Part shown: one piece after another, positions 34,805-47,591 of the stretch
How the letters are laid out: every line of letters starts with the position of its first letter
Position numbering within the stretch: position 1 is the stretch's first letter
Assembly (NCBI GenBank): GCA_019925105.1
Contig: JAHGAU010000003.1
Span: 496,001 to 560,000 of the forward strand
Origin: Niebla homalea
Lineage: Eukaryota; Ascomycota; Lecanoromycetes; Lecanorales; Ramalinaceae
Direction: 5' to 3'
DNA: 64,000 bases
Made by a program: the position numbers and the translations under genes
The notes under the pieces: generated by a model
Seen by the model: only the letters and a program-made list of their open reading frames with translations
Told to the model about the DNA's origin: nothing
The model's database searches: none

Positions 34805-36492
34805 ATGGATTTTTCCAATCTCGCATTCTCTTGGCCAGCAACACTTTTTGATTATCATATGACGGGTTTCTCGTTCATTTCCCTGTCGTCAGACATGTCT
34901 CCTTCATTCTTACTTCAGCTTCTTTCTGCTTTTACCGTGATTTGCTTTACTACTCGTCTACTCAGCGGTAGGAGATATAAAGCAAGAAATGAGGGCGAAG
35001 AAGGCTCACCAGAGATCCCCACCTATCCCTATTGGATCCCGTACATTGGCCACTTCTTTGGTGTCTTTTACGATTGGCAGAGCTTCCTCTACAGGGTAAC
35101 GTTAGTCGCGTCAGTTCATTAGATCGACCTGTGAGCTGAGATGGTGTTCAGCGGAACAGGTACCCCCGAAGTCTTTAATTTCTACGTACTTGGACGTAGC
35201 GTCACTATAATATCCGACCGGGAGCTTGCGAGTAGAGTTGCACGCGAGAATGCCTCCTTCCTGGATGAAGCGGCTGTCGAGAGGGATATGCTTACTCGAC
35301 TATACGGCGCACGCAATCTGAAGCATTACAAATCCATTGATATGCTATTAGGCTCGCTCAGTGCAGACTCGAACAATGAAGCTGACCATGAAGCCACGTT
35401 CAGTAATACACTTCAGATCCAAGTACCAGATCTGGTGTCGTTCAACAACAGTCCTGTTGACCAGAATCTTTGGGAGCGCAGAGCAAGTGCTCATCTGACA
35501 GAGCAGCCGTGTGGCATGAAGATGCATGCGGCTGTCAGTGTAGATTTCGTCGAGCTGATCAGGACATTTGCGGGCCAATTACTTGTGAATACTCTTCTCG
35601 GCAGAGAAGCCTTGGAGGAATTTCCAACCGCACTGTCTGATCTGTCCGAGCTGAACAGTGGATGGAAGTGGCTAGCCCTTGGCCTGCTGAATGTTTTACC
35701 CATCCCGCCGCTTACTCGGGTGGTCCTTGCTCGGAAAAGACTGCTCAACATGCTGCAAGACTTATGCCGCAATCTTGACTTGCAAACTGACAAGAAACAG
35801 CTGGAGGTTCCTTGGAGGGATCTGAGCGACGTAAGTGCATTGGTGAGGACGAAGAACGCCGTGTGGCGAGAGGAAAGACTGCCAACCAATATAAGGGCCA
35901 GTGCCATCCTAGCTATAGTCTCCGGGTAAGATAAGGATGTGACAAATTTGTCTCCTCTGCTGATACCAGCAGTCTTCACGCAGAGCTGCTGGATATTGCT
36001 TGCCGGATGTTGCTCCAAATCTACGACGATCCTGATCTGCTGGCGCGAGTTAGAAAGGAAATTGAGCCACATGCGAAAGCGGTCCAGAAACCAACGGTCT
36101 TTAAGATCGCCGAGCCAATCCAGGTTTTCTTAGATGCTCCAGGATTGTCTACATCTTGTTCCGTGCTAGAAGGATGTCGAATAGATTGCTCTGGATTATC
36201 CGTTTTGCGATCACATCCAGCCTTAATCACGGGCAGCTTCATGTTTCTGACACGGGCTTCGCCATCTGCGAGATCTCGTCCATGTCGAACAAAGAGCAAA
36301 ACGCATATGCTTCTCCCATCCGAGAACAACGCAAGGCGGCAGGTGCTTACTATGGTTTCTGGTATTCTAGCGCTCTGGGACGTAACGTTTCTACCTACCA
36401 AAAGCTGGAACGCATCAGCTCGATCTCTGCAAAGACCAGAACACGGAGCGCTCTCAGGCATTCAAGCCTTTATATCCCAACGACAGCTGTGA
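34805..36492 (+). pseudogene. Eroded cytochrome P450
   Basis: Exon-like segments 34805-35100, 35152-35925 and 35970-36492 join in phase into about 530 codons. P450 character: N-terminal membrane anchor (SPSFLLQLLSAFTVICF), proline hinge EIPTYPYWIPYIGHFFGVFYD, GTPEVFNFYVLGRSVTIISD, helix-I/J region LHAELLDIACRMLLQIYDDP, and a late ARRQVLTMVSGILALWDVT like helix L onward. The K-helix ExxR is not seen and the heme loop FxxGxxxCxG is absent in frame; a degraded trace (RAKRICFS, 36290-36325) sits in another frame. That points to deletions and a frameshift in the last third. It could instead be a mis-read exon structure, but no splice choice restored the Cys loop for me. Closest in style to CYP7/CYP8-like fungal P450s. 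Confidence 0.65.
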
Positions 36493-36669
36493 TACAGAGA
36501 GATTAAATGTGTGGGCTGATGGTCGACTTCATGAAGGTCATATCACCTTTTACAGACGCCAGACTGCTCGCGTCAGAAGAGTAATGTTAGCTATCAAAGA
36601 TCTGCTCATCGATCAAAGTTCATGAACTTCATACAACAGTAGAGCCCAGGACTGCATTGAGATACTGGA

Positions 36670-38475
36670 TCATCGGTGTTTGTGTCGATCTCGTCGAATC
36701 GGCGTTCGGGCCGTCAATCTGAAATGGTCAATGAGGTTCATCCCCAGTTTGGGGTGATCATACTGCAAGATCTCAAAAACCTGATGCTTTGACAAACACG
36801 AAGCACCTCTCCTATGTGCCTTGAGTAGCCTTGCCGGTCCGTTGCAGTGGACACGCTTTCCCACCATCTGCGACAACGCCTTTGATGGTTTGAAGGCTGG
36901 GTCGAAGACAAGCAAATTGCAAGTCCCATCCTCGTGTCTTTCAAAGCCAACAATGGTCATGGAATGGCCTGCAGCTTATCAGTATGAAATGGTCGCTATT
37001 CAGGCTTGGCTCCTGGTTTCTTACCCGGATACTGGAAATATATTGGAGGAAGGGAAGTCAGGTGTACTTTGTCCGGGGTTTCGATACCATCGCTGTTAAA
37101 GTACGCTTCTACGTACTCAAGCAGATCTTCGTGTACCGGTCGAGGTGTCAAAAATGCTAGGTCGGGATCTTCAACAAAGAGGTATGTGCGGGTGGAGCAA
37201 CTAAAGAGGCTTGAGCTGGAATCCGCACCATGGTGACAGGTGACTTCATTCCTACCCGATCCCCAAGCAGTTGAATAAAGCTTGTGCCTTTCAAGATCAG
37301 CGGATGGCAGACGCCAACATCAGAACTTTGCATACCTCAGGCGTCCCAATGTACTTCCTAGTCCCACGAATGCCTCCAGTCTCCAGTCGTGCTACCGAAC
37401 CAAATCCCGCATCCCAAGCATATTCGATCATGTCTTGCAATCTGATTATGGACGGGAGCTTACCGGGGAAACAGTCGCAACCATCGGCCTGAGCATTTTG
37501 AATGTAAGAGATCATCATTTGGATGTTTCGATACCTGGTGAGTGTGAGTCTCACGAACGGCATCTGGATGTTGGACGGACATGCCCGCAAAATCCTCCTT
37601 CCTTGGGCAATTTGACAATTGCATTGGCGGCGGGATGGCAAAGATACGCTTTCGCCACTCCCCTGTCCTGGTCGCATAACTGAGCGAAAATATTGATCAG
37701 TCCCTTGGTTTCGTTCTGGACGCTCTCGACCCGGACGACACGCCCATCCCGTGTGATCTTGTTTGCGATGGTGATCCGTGGGCCCTTGTCAAGCATCTGA
37801 TACAGCCAGTCGGGCATCCGTTCCTCGTCATGAAAGGGCCCAAGCTCTGCTCTCTGCATACCTCATCAGTCTCAGGAGCCTAAACGTGCGGGCATCGTGA
37901 CTGACCCCCAGCCTTTGGGGAGAAACCGCCAGGACTTGCGCGACCGCTGCCTTTGCGGTCTCGGGCTCGGCCAAACGCATGCTTTTCTCGGGGAGTCTGT
38001 CCAGGGTTCGTCGCGGTGGCTTGACGTTTGATGCCCTGGGGTATGAATATTGGAAATTGAGCGGGATTTGCGGCACGATGCGCTTCAAAGGTCCCACTGC
38101 TGGTGTCTCCGGATAAGTGGAAGACATTTTCGATGAAGCTAATGATGATGCGGCGTCGTCTATGGTTGCTATTGATAGTGATATATCCTCCGTAGTGATG
38201 TCTAGATCGTCAAAGGCAGCATCCTCCTCGCTACCGTGTAAATCGAGGTGCTCCTCCAGGTCCACGAGAAGACAAATCTCCTCACATCGATAGCACTGCA
38301 CCCAGTTCGTAGTTCCTGCCTTGGATCTGTGACTGCCATCTTGCTGCTCTTGCCCCGTTTTGGCCAGGTAAGGCGCGTTGGGATCCTCTGGATGACAGAG
38401 GTTGACATGCTGAAGTAAAAAATCGGCATCGCTATCCTCGAAAGTACAGAAAGGGCAAGCCTTTTGGTTTGCCAT
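36670..38475 (-). CDS. Peptidase C78 family deubiquitinase (ZUP1/ZUFSP-like) with zinc fingers
   Basis: Minus-strand exons: 37906-38475, 37585-37853, an exon starting at 37534 and ending near 37310, one from about 37190 to 37025, and 36670-36968. Start ATG 38475 (MANQKACPFCTF). N-terminal zinc fingers: CPFCTFEDSDADFLLQHVNLCH and WVQCYRCEEICLLVDLEEHLDLH. Catalytic Cys in GGFCGYRNIQMM, completed across a GC-AG intron; His in GHSMTIVGFE; Asp in NLLVFDPAF. ZUP1 cleaves K63-linked ubiquitin chains in genome maintenance; UFM1-specific relatives share the fold, but the zinc fingers favour ZUP1. The junction between the third and fourth exons is unresolved, so about 20 residues are uncertain. Confidence 0.85.
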
Positions 38476-39079
38476 GGTTCTCAGATCAGAGAGTTCGAGA
38501 CAGACAGGCCTCTGCAAGGTGCGAATTTTGGTAGATCGAGGGGCACCGCGTAGCATAGAAAATCACAAGACACGATGAGAATGGAATCATCATAAGACGA
38601 ACATGAAAACTTCGACTAAAGACTAGTTGGGAAGGCTTTCTGCATGGCAAACATCTGGTTCACAGTCGAGGAGAAGCTCTCTGGGGATGCGATGCAGCGA
38701 TATTCACGCAACTTACATCCTCTTATCGTGAATAATTGTGGAACGCCCACATGCAATCTTTGGATAAGGCGATTGGATCTTTATTAAGGAATCGATCTAC
38801 TTATGGAAGATGATTGGAATTCACGTTGCAAGACCTCGAAGATGATTAGATGAGCGCTGTCACATGCCCGAAGAGGCCAAGCCTCAATGCAGGAGCCCCT
38901 GAGTGTACGGAATAAGTCGTCCTCAAAGGGAATGCAGCAATCTACCAGAAGGTTGCAGACAAGGTCTTTGCGGTAAGCTTCACTTCAACCCCACCCACTC
39001 GCCGCACTACGAGCTATTGAACAAGCATCGTCTCCTAAGCATTCGACAGCATATCAAAACCACTTCTGCAAAGTTACCA
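38476..39079. other. Intergenic, no gene recognised
   Basis: About 600 bases between tandem minus-strand genes: ZUP1-like promoter and SerRS 3' region. No RNA gene or ORF of protein character found. Confidence 0.45.
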
Positions 39080-40823
39080 TCATCGCACCTGCATCTTTTC
39101 CACTCGTTGCATCGTTTCACTGACTGGAGGAGGCACCTTGGCTTTCGGACCCGGCGCTTTGCCCTTGGCTTTGTTTGATGTTGAGTCCTTTGGCAGCTCC
39201 TTTGTGTACGGGATGAAGTCGACCTCATCAGGCATCCATTTTCGAAGGACCTCCGGAACGCGAACGCCCTCATCCGTCTGATAACTCTCGAGGATGCAGC
39301 ACAGAGCGCGCTCGGTAGCACATAAAGTGGAGTTCAGGGCATGGACGTACTTCTTGCGCGTTTCCGTCATTTGTTTGACTCCATACCGTATCTCAAGCGC
39401 GCGCGCCTGATAGTCGGTGCAATTGGAACATGAGACGAGCTCCTTGAACTCCGACTGGTAGGGGAACCACGCTTCGAGATCGTACTTCTTGGCCGCCGCG
39501 TTATTGAGGGCTCCGGACACGATCGCGACAACCTGGTAGGGTAGACCGAGGGACTGATAGAATTCTTCTGAGATGGCGATCATTTCGTCAAAGGCCTTCC
39601 ATGAATCTTCAGGCTTGGTGAAGAGGAATTGTTCAATCTAGTCATGGACGGAAGTCAGCCTTCAACCGGTCCACGGCATTCCAAAGACCAAGTACCTTTT
39701 CAAATTGGTGCACTCTAAAGATGCCCCACGCATCTCTCCCGTGAGCGCCAGCCTCTTTCCTGAAGCAGGTGCTAAAACCTGCATACCTGATAATCGGATC
39801 AATGGGAACTCATGGCTGAAATACGCTTGATGTTCACCTACTTGATGGGAAGATCGCTGGCCTGCAGCCATTCGCCAGCGTGCAGGGCAGAAAGGGGTTG
39901 CTCTGATGTAGCGATGAGATACTTGTCTGATTGACTGTTGTTTTCGTCCTCGACCACCTTATATAGCTCTTCATCGAATTGCTCCAGTTGGGCCGTCTTG
40001 GCCATGGCATCGCGAAACATGAAGTATGGTGGCTGAATCGCCGTGTATCCCTTTTTCTGCAAGAAGTGCTTGCCGTACATGGACAGGGCGTCATTGAGAA
40101 AGAGACCGTGACCTGTCAAGCAGTAACCGCGGTGGCCCACAATCTTCTGTGCCCGCTCCGGGTCGTATCCATCTATCCTAGTCAAGACCTCATGGTGGGA
40201 CAGACATTCTCGTTTCTCCAAGCTTACCCCTTCAGGCGTCCATTGGCGGATTCGTGGGTTATCATCCTGAACACGCACAGTAAGAGTGAGCATCTCTTCC
40301 TACCACTCATGGTACCAATCACAGTCTTACCTCGTTATCACTAATTGGAACCGAATCATGTACGTAATTCCCAACGGTTTTGAGCTTTTTTTCCAACGCC
40401 AGATCTTTTGGCCCAGCTGACTCCTCAAGTGCCTTGATCTCCTTTTCCAATTCGGCCTTCTGACGCAGCAGGTCATCTGCATCTTGTTTGGCCTACAGAT
40501 GCTCGCTTGTCAGAAGAAACATTCAGACGGCATAGGTCAGGGACGCCGGAAATGACTTACAGACCTTCTTCTTGGCTCCAATATCTTTCTGAACCGCGTT
40601 CATTTTCTGTTTCATCTGCGAGGCGGCGTACTTTGCTACATTCGGCTTGAGTACATCTTCCGGTAAATGTCTCTGTCACAGCTCGATTACCCTTTCGTGC
40701 ATCCTCATACAAAGCCTGGATCTCTTCCACTGCAGCCTCAGGCGCATATCGACGACATTGGCTCTCTCTGATTCTTTTGGGATCCCCGCCCTTTTCTTCG
40801 AGGAAGTCGAAAATATCTAGCAT
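39080..40823 (-). CDS. SES1: Cytosolic seryl-tRNA synthetase
   Basis: Six exons on the complement: 40691-40823, 40565-40635, 40331-40492, 39842-40266, 39696-39786, 39080-39637; 479 aa. Charges tRNA-Ser. The N-terminal coiled-coil arm opens with [21 protein letters not shown] and includes [20 protein letters not shown]. Class II core: [34 protein letters not shown], motif 2 [20 protein letters not shown], motif 3 [19 protein letters not shown]. The C-terminal basic tail ([17 protein letters not shown]) is typical of eukaryotic cytosolic forms. No mitochondrial targeting peptide. One donor is the weaker GTCTGT (intron 2). All phases agree. Confidence 0.96.
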
Positions 40824-41305
40824 TGCGTTGGAGAATTCGATGTTACAGATTCTGGACGACTTTCGACTCGGCAGTATTTGTTTAAATTCAGGTCCCAGGT
40901 TGACAAGCATTGGCGAACGGGACAAAAATGACAAGGCCAAGGTACGCTATCGGTGGAGCCTAGCAAGCCTAGGAGCTTACCTAGCGCTTCCCCAGACCCC
41001 ACCCCAAAACAAAAGGGGTGGGCCGCCGGTGGGGCCGAGGGGTTAAGTCGAACTACTGGTATAATACTCTATTTACAACTCAATCACCTTACGGCATACG
41101 TCCAGATCAATCACTTGAGTACAGTAAGGTATCATGATCTGTGTGCCTGAACATGGCCCTCTTGATTCACCCTCTATCCGTGCAAAGTAGAGACATATGT
41201 GAAGGCAGCTATTCACTAAACCTGACCTATCCCATCTTCCTCCCAGAAAGCGGTCAAGCCCGTGGACCCTGGCCTCGGACAGAGACATGTGTGGTGAAAT
41301 GAAGC
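40824..41305. other. Intergenic, no gene recognised
   Basis: About 480 bases between SerRS start and the Rheb 3' end; a short GGCCGCCGGTGGGGCC palindrome-like stretch lies near 41020. The open frame continuing above 40823 has no conserved sequence. Confidence 0.4.
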
Positions 41306-42261
41306 TCACATGACGGTACACTTGTTGCCACCCGTCGGTCGGTCAGGATCCTGAGACTTCTCAATCTCAGCAACCATGCGTTCAAAAGCGTGGGCAACGT
41401 TGGTGTTCAGTCGAGCACTTGCTTCTGTAAAGCTGCACTTGTAGTCGTTGGCCAACTTCTGCCCTTCCTCAAGAGTCACGTGCCGTTGTTCAGGCTTCAG
41501 ATCCGACTTATTGCCCACAATGACCAAAGGAACCCAATTGGCACCCTACCATCAGACGCGTATGAATATCAGTTGCAACAGAATGGAAGGGGGCAAGGCG
41601 GAGCTCACCAAATGATCGAGAATCTTGTCTCGTAGAATCTTCACCTGCTCAAAGGATTGCCTTGAGGAAATCGAATAGACCAGCATGTAGCCATGGATCC
41701 CGATGAAGTGCCTCGAGGATAGGATACTGTACTCATCCTAGGTGGGGTAAAATACAATCATTAGCAAAGGATGACAGGGCCAAACGCTGCTGTCCCAAAA
41801 TATCCACTTATGAGGTGCTAAGCCTCCATCACTGCAGGCCGCCGCCGCCGCCGCCGCCTTCTTCGCCGCCTTGGGATAGCCTGGCGTTATGTAAGATGCT
41901 CATGTGACCGAGCGCCGCCAGGACAAGGAGCTATTTGGGGGATAGAACTCTTGATCGAACGCGAAAGCGCGAAAACCAAAATCAGGGACTGAGGAACATG
42001 CATACCGTGCCCGCCGTATCGACAATCTCCATAGCATAGTCGTTGCCTTTATGCCGGATCTTGGTGCTGTGGGTGTTCTCAATCGTGGGATAGTAATGGT
42101 CGTTGAAACTATGCTTGCAGAGCTGGACCGTGAGTGAGGATTTCCCTAGGCAAGTAGTAATCATGAGCCAGTGTCTTGTACCCCCCGCCAAGCGCTTCCT
42201 GTCACTGACCAACCGATCTGGACCCGGCCACAGCCATCTTCCGCGTCTTAGGAGTAGGCAT
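41306..42261 (-). CDS. RHB1: Rheb-type small GTPase
   Basis: Four exons on the complement: 42210-42261, 42006-42145, 41609-41737, 41306-41545; 186 aa. G1 GSRSVGKS (residues 13-20), effector YYPTIENT, G3 DTAG (60-63), G4 NKSD, G5 EASA; the C-terminus CTVM is a farnesylation CaaX box. Rheb activates TORC1 in many fungi and animals and affects arginine uptake in yeasts. The Arg after the G1 Ser (SRS) is a Rheb hallmark. Oddity: the codon after DTAG is ACG (Thr64) where Rheb normally has Gln64; it is the last codon of exon 2, before a 268-nt intron that contains a run of GCC triplets (41839-41862). The DEYSIL block then follows normally. Confidence 0.93.
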
Positions 42262-42949
42262 GGCGCTGGTGGGAGATGTGGCAATGGATGGCCAAAGGTC
42301 AGGCTTCGTGCTTGCTACCGCTTTTCTCTTTGGTTTCCCGGTTTCGGGATTCACGGACTGCTTCAAGCCTTTCACCAACCCCGTTGAGCTACTCCGCCGC
42401 TTTAAATCGAGGACATTTGAAGGTTCCACTTATCCTACGGAATATTTCTGCTTGGACTGATCTAAGACACCTACATCCGTACATGGATTTTATGACCTTT
42501 TCAAGTATTCGTATGCGGCCTCATTAAGTCACTTTCCTCCCCCTGCTGGCCTCTTGCCGCCGACCTTCATCAATCCGGATCGCCAATCACGCCTTGGAGC
42601 ATTGAGAATTATTGGCTGTCGCATATCGTCCACGACAAAGTTTAGCCTGTCGCATACAGTGCTATTTGCTATACTTTCCATCAAGCACTGACCTAATCGC
42701 CCAATTGCCTGCGGCATCATGATCCTCAATCTCTGCAAAACAATAACTTCCTTGCAACCATACTGTCGCGCCTCTCTTGTCGTCGTCCGCACCCGCCCAT
42801 CAACATCGCAGCTCAAGAGGGCGGTGCGTGCTGTATGGATATATAGATACTCACGTTAGATATACATCAAATATCATCTCAAGGATTGCAAGTCGTCCGT
42901 CACTGCCGTGTTCCGTTAGACGTTCTCACAGGGGGGTCCTCGGCAATTA
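42262..42949. other. Intergenic, no gene recognised
   Basis: About 690 bases between the WAPL 3' end and the Rheb start. The frame above the Rheb ATG stays open for about 56 codons but has no ATG and no family match, so I read it as 5' UTR. A second open frame at 42529-42816 looks non-coding. Confidence 0.4.
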
Positions 42950-45809
42950 TCAAGCAACCTTCAATCGGTCGGCCAGAGCCTGCAATCGGCTTGCAAAGTC
43001 TGCTGGCAGGCCACGATCTCGCTCGATCTGCCTATGATATTGCAAAAACTCTTCCATTGCATCCAAAAGCGGGGTCAAGGTCTGACCTGGCAGTCGTCCT
43101 TCAGCTTCCCCCCTGACAGCCTTGTTTAGGCATAGATAGCACAGGAGCACCGTCATGTAGCCGTAAGCTACGTTGGATGTGCTTTCCTCCTCAGAATAGA
43201 CCTTGAGATATTGTTAGCCGCCAGCAAGGCTAGGGGACCAAGGAGCTCACCTCAGCAACGCGACTACTATTCTCTGAGAAGAGGTCAAGGAGTAGCTGTA
43301 AAAATGACTGGCCTTGACGCCTTTGCCGCAGGACTAATTCCCTCATGGCCTCACACCCCTCGGCAAAGTTGATAAGACACCCCAGAGCGAGAATAGCTCT
43401 GTCGAGCAAGCTATCGCCATGATCGACGCCACGAGTCTGGGATCGCTTGAAGAAAGCTTCGACGATGTTGAAAGATGCATCCACAACTTGCGTCTGTGCG
43501 AACGTGTTGCAGAGGCGGGGCACCCCATTTGTCAGATTGAGATACAGCTGCAGCGTCAGGATTTGAAGGTGTGCCCAATCGTTTATCCAGGATGCATCAA
43601 GTGTCGGCAGAAGGTCAGCTACGCGTCTTAGCACGTCTTCCGACCAAGAACGCTCACAGCCTGCACTACTGCCAAGCGTGCACGATTCAAGCACTGATAT
43701 AGCCAGTTGGAGACATTTACGGGCTGTATTATTGAGAGACGGCAATTTGGCGGATTCAGGAATCGTGGTCGCCGCCAGCAGTTGCACTTGATCCGCCGAC
43801 AGGAGTTCAGTACTATCGTTGGCCTCACGCTTCCGCCTGATTATAGAACTCAAGCACTGGAGCGAAAGCAGCTGGCCTGAGAGGTACTCAAGCTTGTCCG
43901 ACTGCCACACCTTGAATCTCAAGAATGACGTGCATAACTTTATGAAGTCCTGCAGGGCTACCTTCGACATGTTGAACTCGCGCCTTTTCGCACAGCGTGT
44001 CAAATCTAACTCGGCATCCAAGAGGCTAGACAAGACGTCCTTCATCGCCCTTTCAGCAGGTGGCGGGAAATTGGAACCCGATGTTGTGAGAAGGCGGAGG
44101 AACGCCATCGTGAAAAGCGACTTCATGATGAGATCATCGTCCGGATCGGACTGCGACACCAATCGCGCTTCCATACCTTTATCGGTAAAAAGTCGACAGC
44201 TCGCAGAGTCTTGCAGCTTGTGCACAATCGCCACCAACGCAGCACGCCGCCTAGACGAGCCATTTGCGGACCCTTCGAGTTCGTCCACGGAGGACTCCAA
44301 TTCTTCGACGAGACGGGCATTGCCGCCAGCCTGCCGTAGCTCGTGTATGCTTCGCATAGTACCGCCTTGGAAGCCTTGGGCGTCTTGCACTTCCAGCTCA
44401 TACTCCTCGTCGTACGAAGGCTTACGGCTTGCAAGAAGGCTGACCTCATGGGGTTTCGGAGCTTTGGCTTTATCAATGCTCGCATCGAGGAGTTGAGATG
44501 ATGAAGGCTTGCAGTCCAGAGTCTCAGTCAAGAAAGTTCTTTCTTGCTGAGCATATGTCTTTTTCAGCGACCCTGCCTGGGTTGCCGGAACGCCATTAGC
44601 TGTGATCGTTGGGGCATTGATTTCCCCTTTTGGCGCAATTCCCTCGTGATCAATTACGTCAGTAAGTGCTGTAAGTGCCGATGTATCAGTGGCTGTAGAG
44701 GACTCAAGTTTTGGGTGCTCAGCCAGGAGCCCATCACTACTGTTGCTCTCATACCAATCCTCATCGTCCTCGGTAAAGTGACTGCCGGGTAAGTAGGAGC
44801 CACCCTGGACTCTTGTCAGCTTATCGATCAGTCGGACTCTTTGCTGCGGGCTCATGCAGGATTGTTGTCTCTGTTTCCGGTGATTCGGCGCCGAGCCTGA
44901 GTCTGTGAGCTGAAGATTGGGCAACCCAAGCCCGCCAGGACTTTCGCTGCGACCATCTTCGGGCAGAAGGCAATTCCACAAATCGCGCTGGCGGGGAGTT
45001 GTTGCTACTGGACTCCTTAAGCCTGATGATGCCCGCGGGGGAGTAGTGAGCGGAGGAGAAGAATATGATATGTGGGCGCGCGGAGCACCAGATTCCTTGC
45101 TTTTGTATGTTTGGGTGTGATCGCAGGCGGCATCTTCAGCTGATCGCTTGTGCTGCGTGCTGGCCATGTTTTGATCCCCGGTGGAGTCGTATTGCGGGGC
45201 AGGCACTTCTTTTCTTCTGCCTTTTCCGCGTTTAAGAGGCTCAATGAGCTGTTTCTCTCGCGCAAAATCTGTGCTCCCTAGGAGTCTCTGGCTGGTAGTT
45301 TTGCTTGCGGCCTTTCCCTCCTTGCTTTTGAACGGAGTAGCTTGTGTCACCCCTAGACGAGCAGTGCTTCGAGATTTCAGAGCCGCCCGCGCCGTAACCC
45401 CATTTGCAGTACGGGTTTGAAGGCCCTTTTCATCAAACATTGCAAGCTCATCGTCGCTGATAGAGCTCGAGGTCAGCTTTCGTCTCTTATTTTCCGTGTA
45501 GCCGTCTACCATATTACTGAGTACTGGCGGTTCGTCGTCCGATGAGGGAGGATCGTAGAGCGCATTGATCCTGGGACTCTGCTCTGACCTGACGGCTCGA
45601 GAAGTCTTCTCGCGCGATAAGGTAGAAGGGTCTCGAGAGAACGTATGATCTTGTACTGTAGTCGCAAGATCCATTGCTGCGCCATATCTCCATGATTGGT
45701 GCTGGATTGGCTGAGAAAGGTTGTCGGTCGCGAAGCTTGCATGGATGAGAGGTTTGCGATAAGCTTTACCATATGTCGTACCCTTACGCCGCTGACTGAT
45801 AGTCGCCAT
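42950..45809 (-). CDS. WPL1: Wings apart-like (WAPL) cohesin-release factor
   Basis: Two exons on the complement: 43251-45809 and 42950-43201; 936 aa. The first about 480 residues are disordered, Ser/Pro-rich and basic (ENKRRKLTSSSISDDE; SYSSPPLTTPPRASSGLRSP). The C-terminal helical WAPL domain starts near SIHELRQAGGNARLVEELES and includes CRLFTDKGMEARLVSQSDPDDD, LLDRAILALGCLINFAEGCE and, after the phase-0 intron, VAYGYMTVLLCYLCLNKAVR. WAPL opens the Smc3-Scc1 gate to release cohesin. The N-terminal half carries no strong domain; the identification rests on the C-terminal domain. Divergent from FUR1 over 560 bases. Confidence 0.85.
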
Positions 45810-46372
45810 TGTGTTTGAGGGGGGGCTTCAATGCATTAAAGTAGAAGCCATACAGACAAGCGGGTGTGATAGCTTATCAATATATAGTGTGAAGGGTCTC
45901 AGCTGAGGAAAAATGTCCAATCAAGACTTGGTGCTCGCCAGCAAACAGTGAATTAAACTTGTAAGGAGAGGCTTCTTTGTCACTTGAATCCGGTTGTTTT
46001 GATAGGACTGAAATGCGGCGTATTCTATTGGGTATTAGAATAGTTGTAATAACAAGAGAATACAATACTGTATTGAATACTTTAGCTCATTGGTCGAAGA
46101 TAGAACTAGCCTACGATTTTGCTTTCGCGGACACTCTGCATGTGCTGATACAGGTCCCAAGCTCGCAGACTTGTCTCAGCATCTGACTACTAGACACTTA
46201 GACACTAGGATCAGAGTCATTTGGTTCGATCAGCTAATTGTCGGTTGATTCCATGCCTTGACGTGGTTGGAGCTTCTGCCCCAACGGTCTAGACATGTAC
46301 TCGGAATAGGGCGTCCCAGCAATATCTTAGTCCTCATTGCAGCAGCTCATCACTGTAAGCTTCTGGTGCATC
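45810..46372. promoter_or_regulatory. Divergent upstream region of WPL1 and FUR1
   Basis: About 560 bases between divergent starts; includes AT-rich stretches near 45930-46080. No specific site assigned. Confidence 0.35.
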
Positions 46373-47271
<899 letters not shown>

Positions 47272-47591
47272 TGCAGTATGCTCCCTCCTCTGAAGGAACG
47301 AATCGAAAGTCTTCCCATACCAGCACATAATTTGGGGACCCCGACGGGAATCTACTCGACGTGTCGACGAGTAGAAGACAACCTTTCAGTGCAAACAAAA
47401 ACCGCCACGCAAGCATGTGTTTCCATTGAGGTCATCTGATCAAGGCAAGAGACGTAGACTCCCAATGAAGTTTCCTGAGTCTAGGTCCAAGCCGAAGGAG
47501 TAAAGCTGTTGGTATCCCTGACCTTGTCGGCCCATTGCAAAGTGTCCATCAAGTCCCCACAAGCAATGCGTCCTCCAATTCTCGCCATGGT
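47272..47591. other. Convergent intergenic region, no gene recognised
   Basis: About 320 bases between FUR1 and ELF1 3' ends. GACGTGTCGACGAGT lies at 47350-47375 within otherwise plain sequence. Confidence 0.4.

Noticed and set aside
41835..41870. GCC trinucleotide run
   Set aside because: Falls in the long Rheb intron; a simple microsatellite with no coding role seen.
42202..42429. N-terminal extension of Rheb by an open upstream frame
   Set aside because: No ATG in the extension; Rheb proteins start with MP...K(S/T)RK, matched at 42261.
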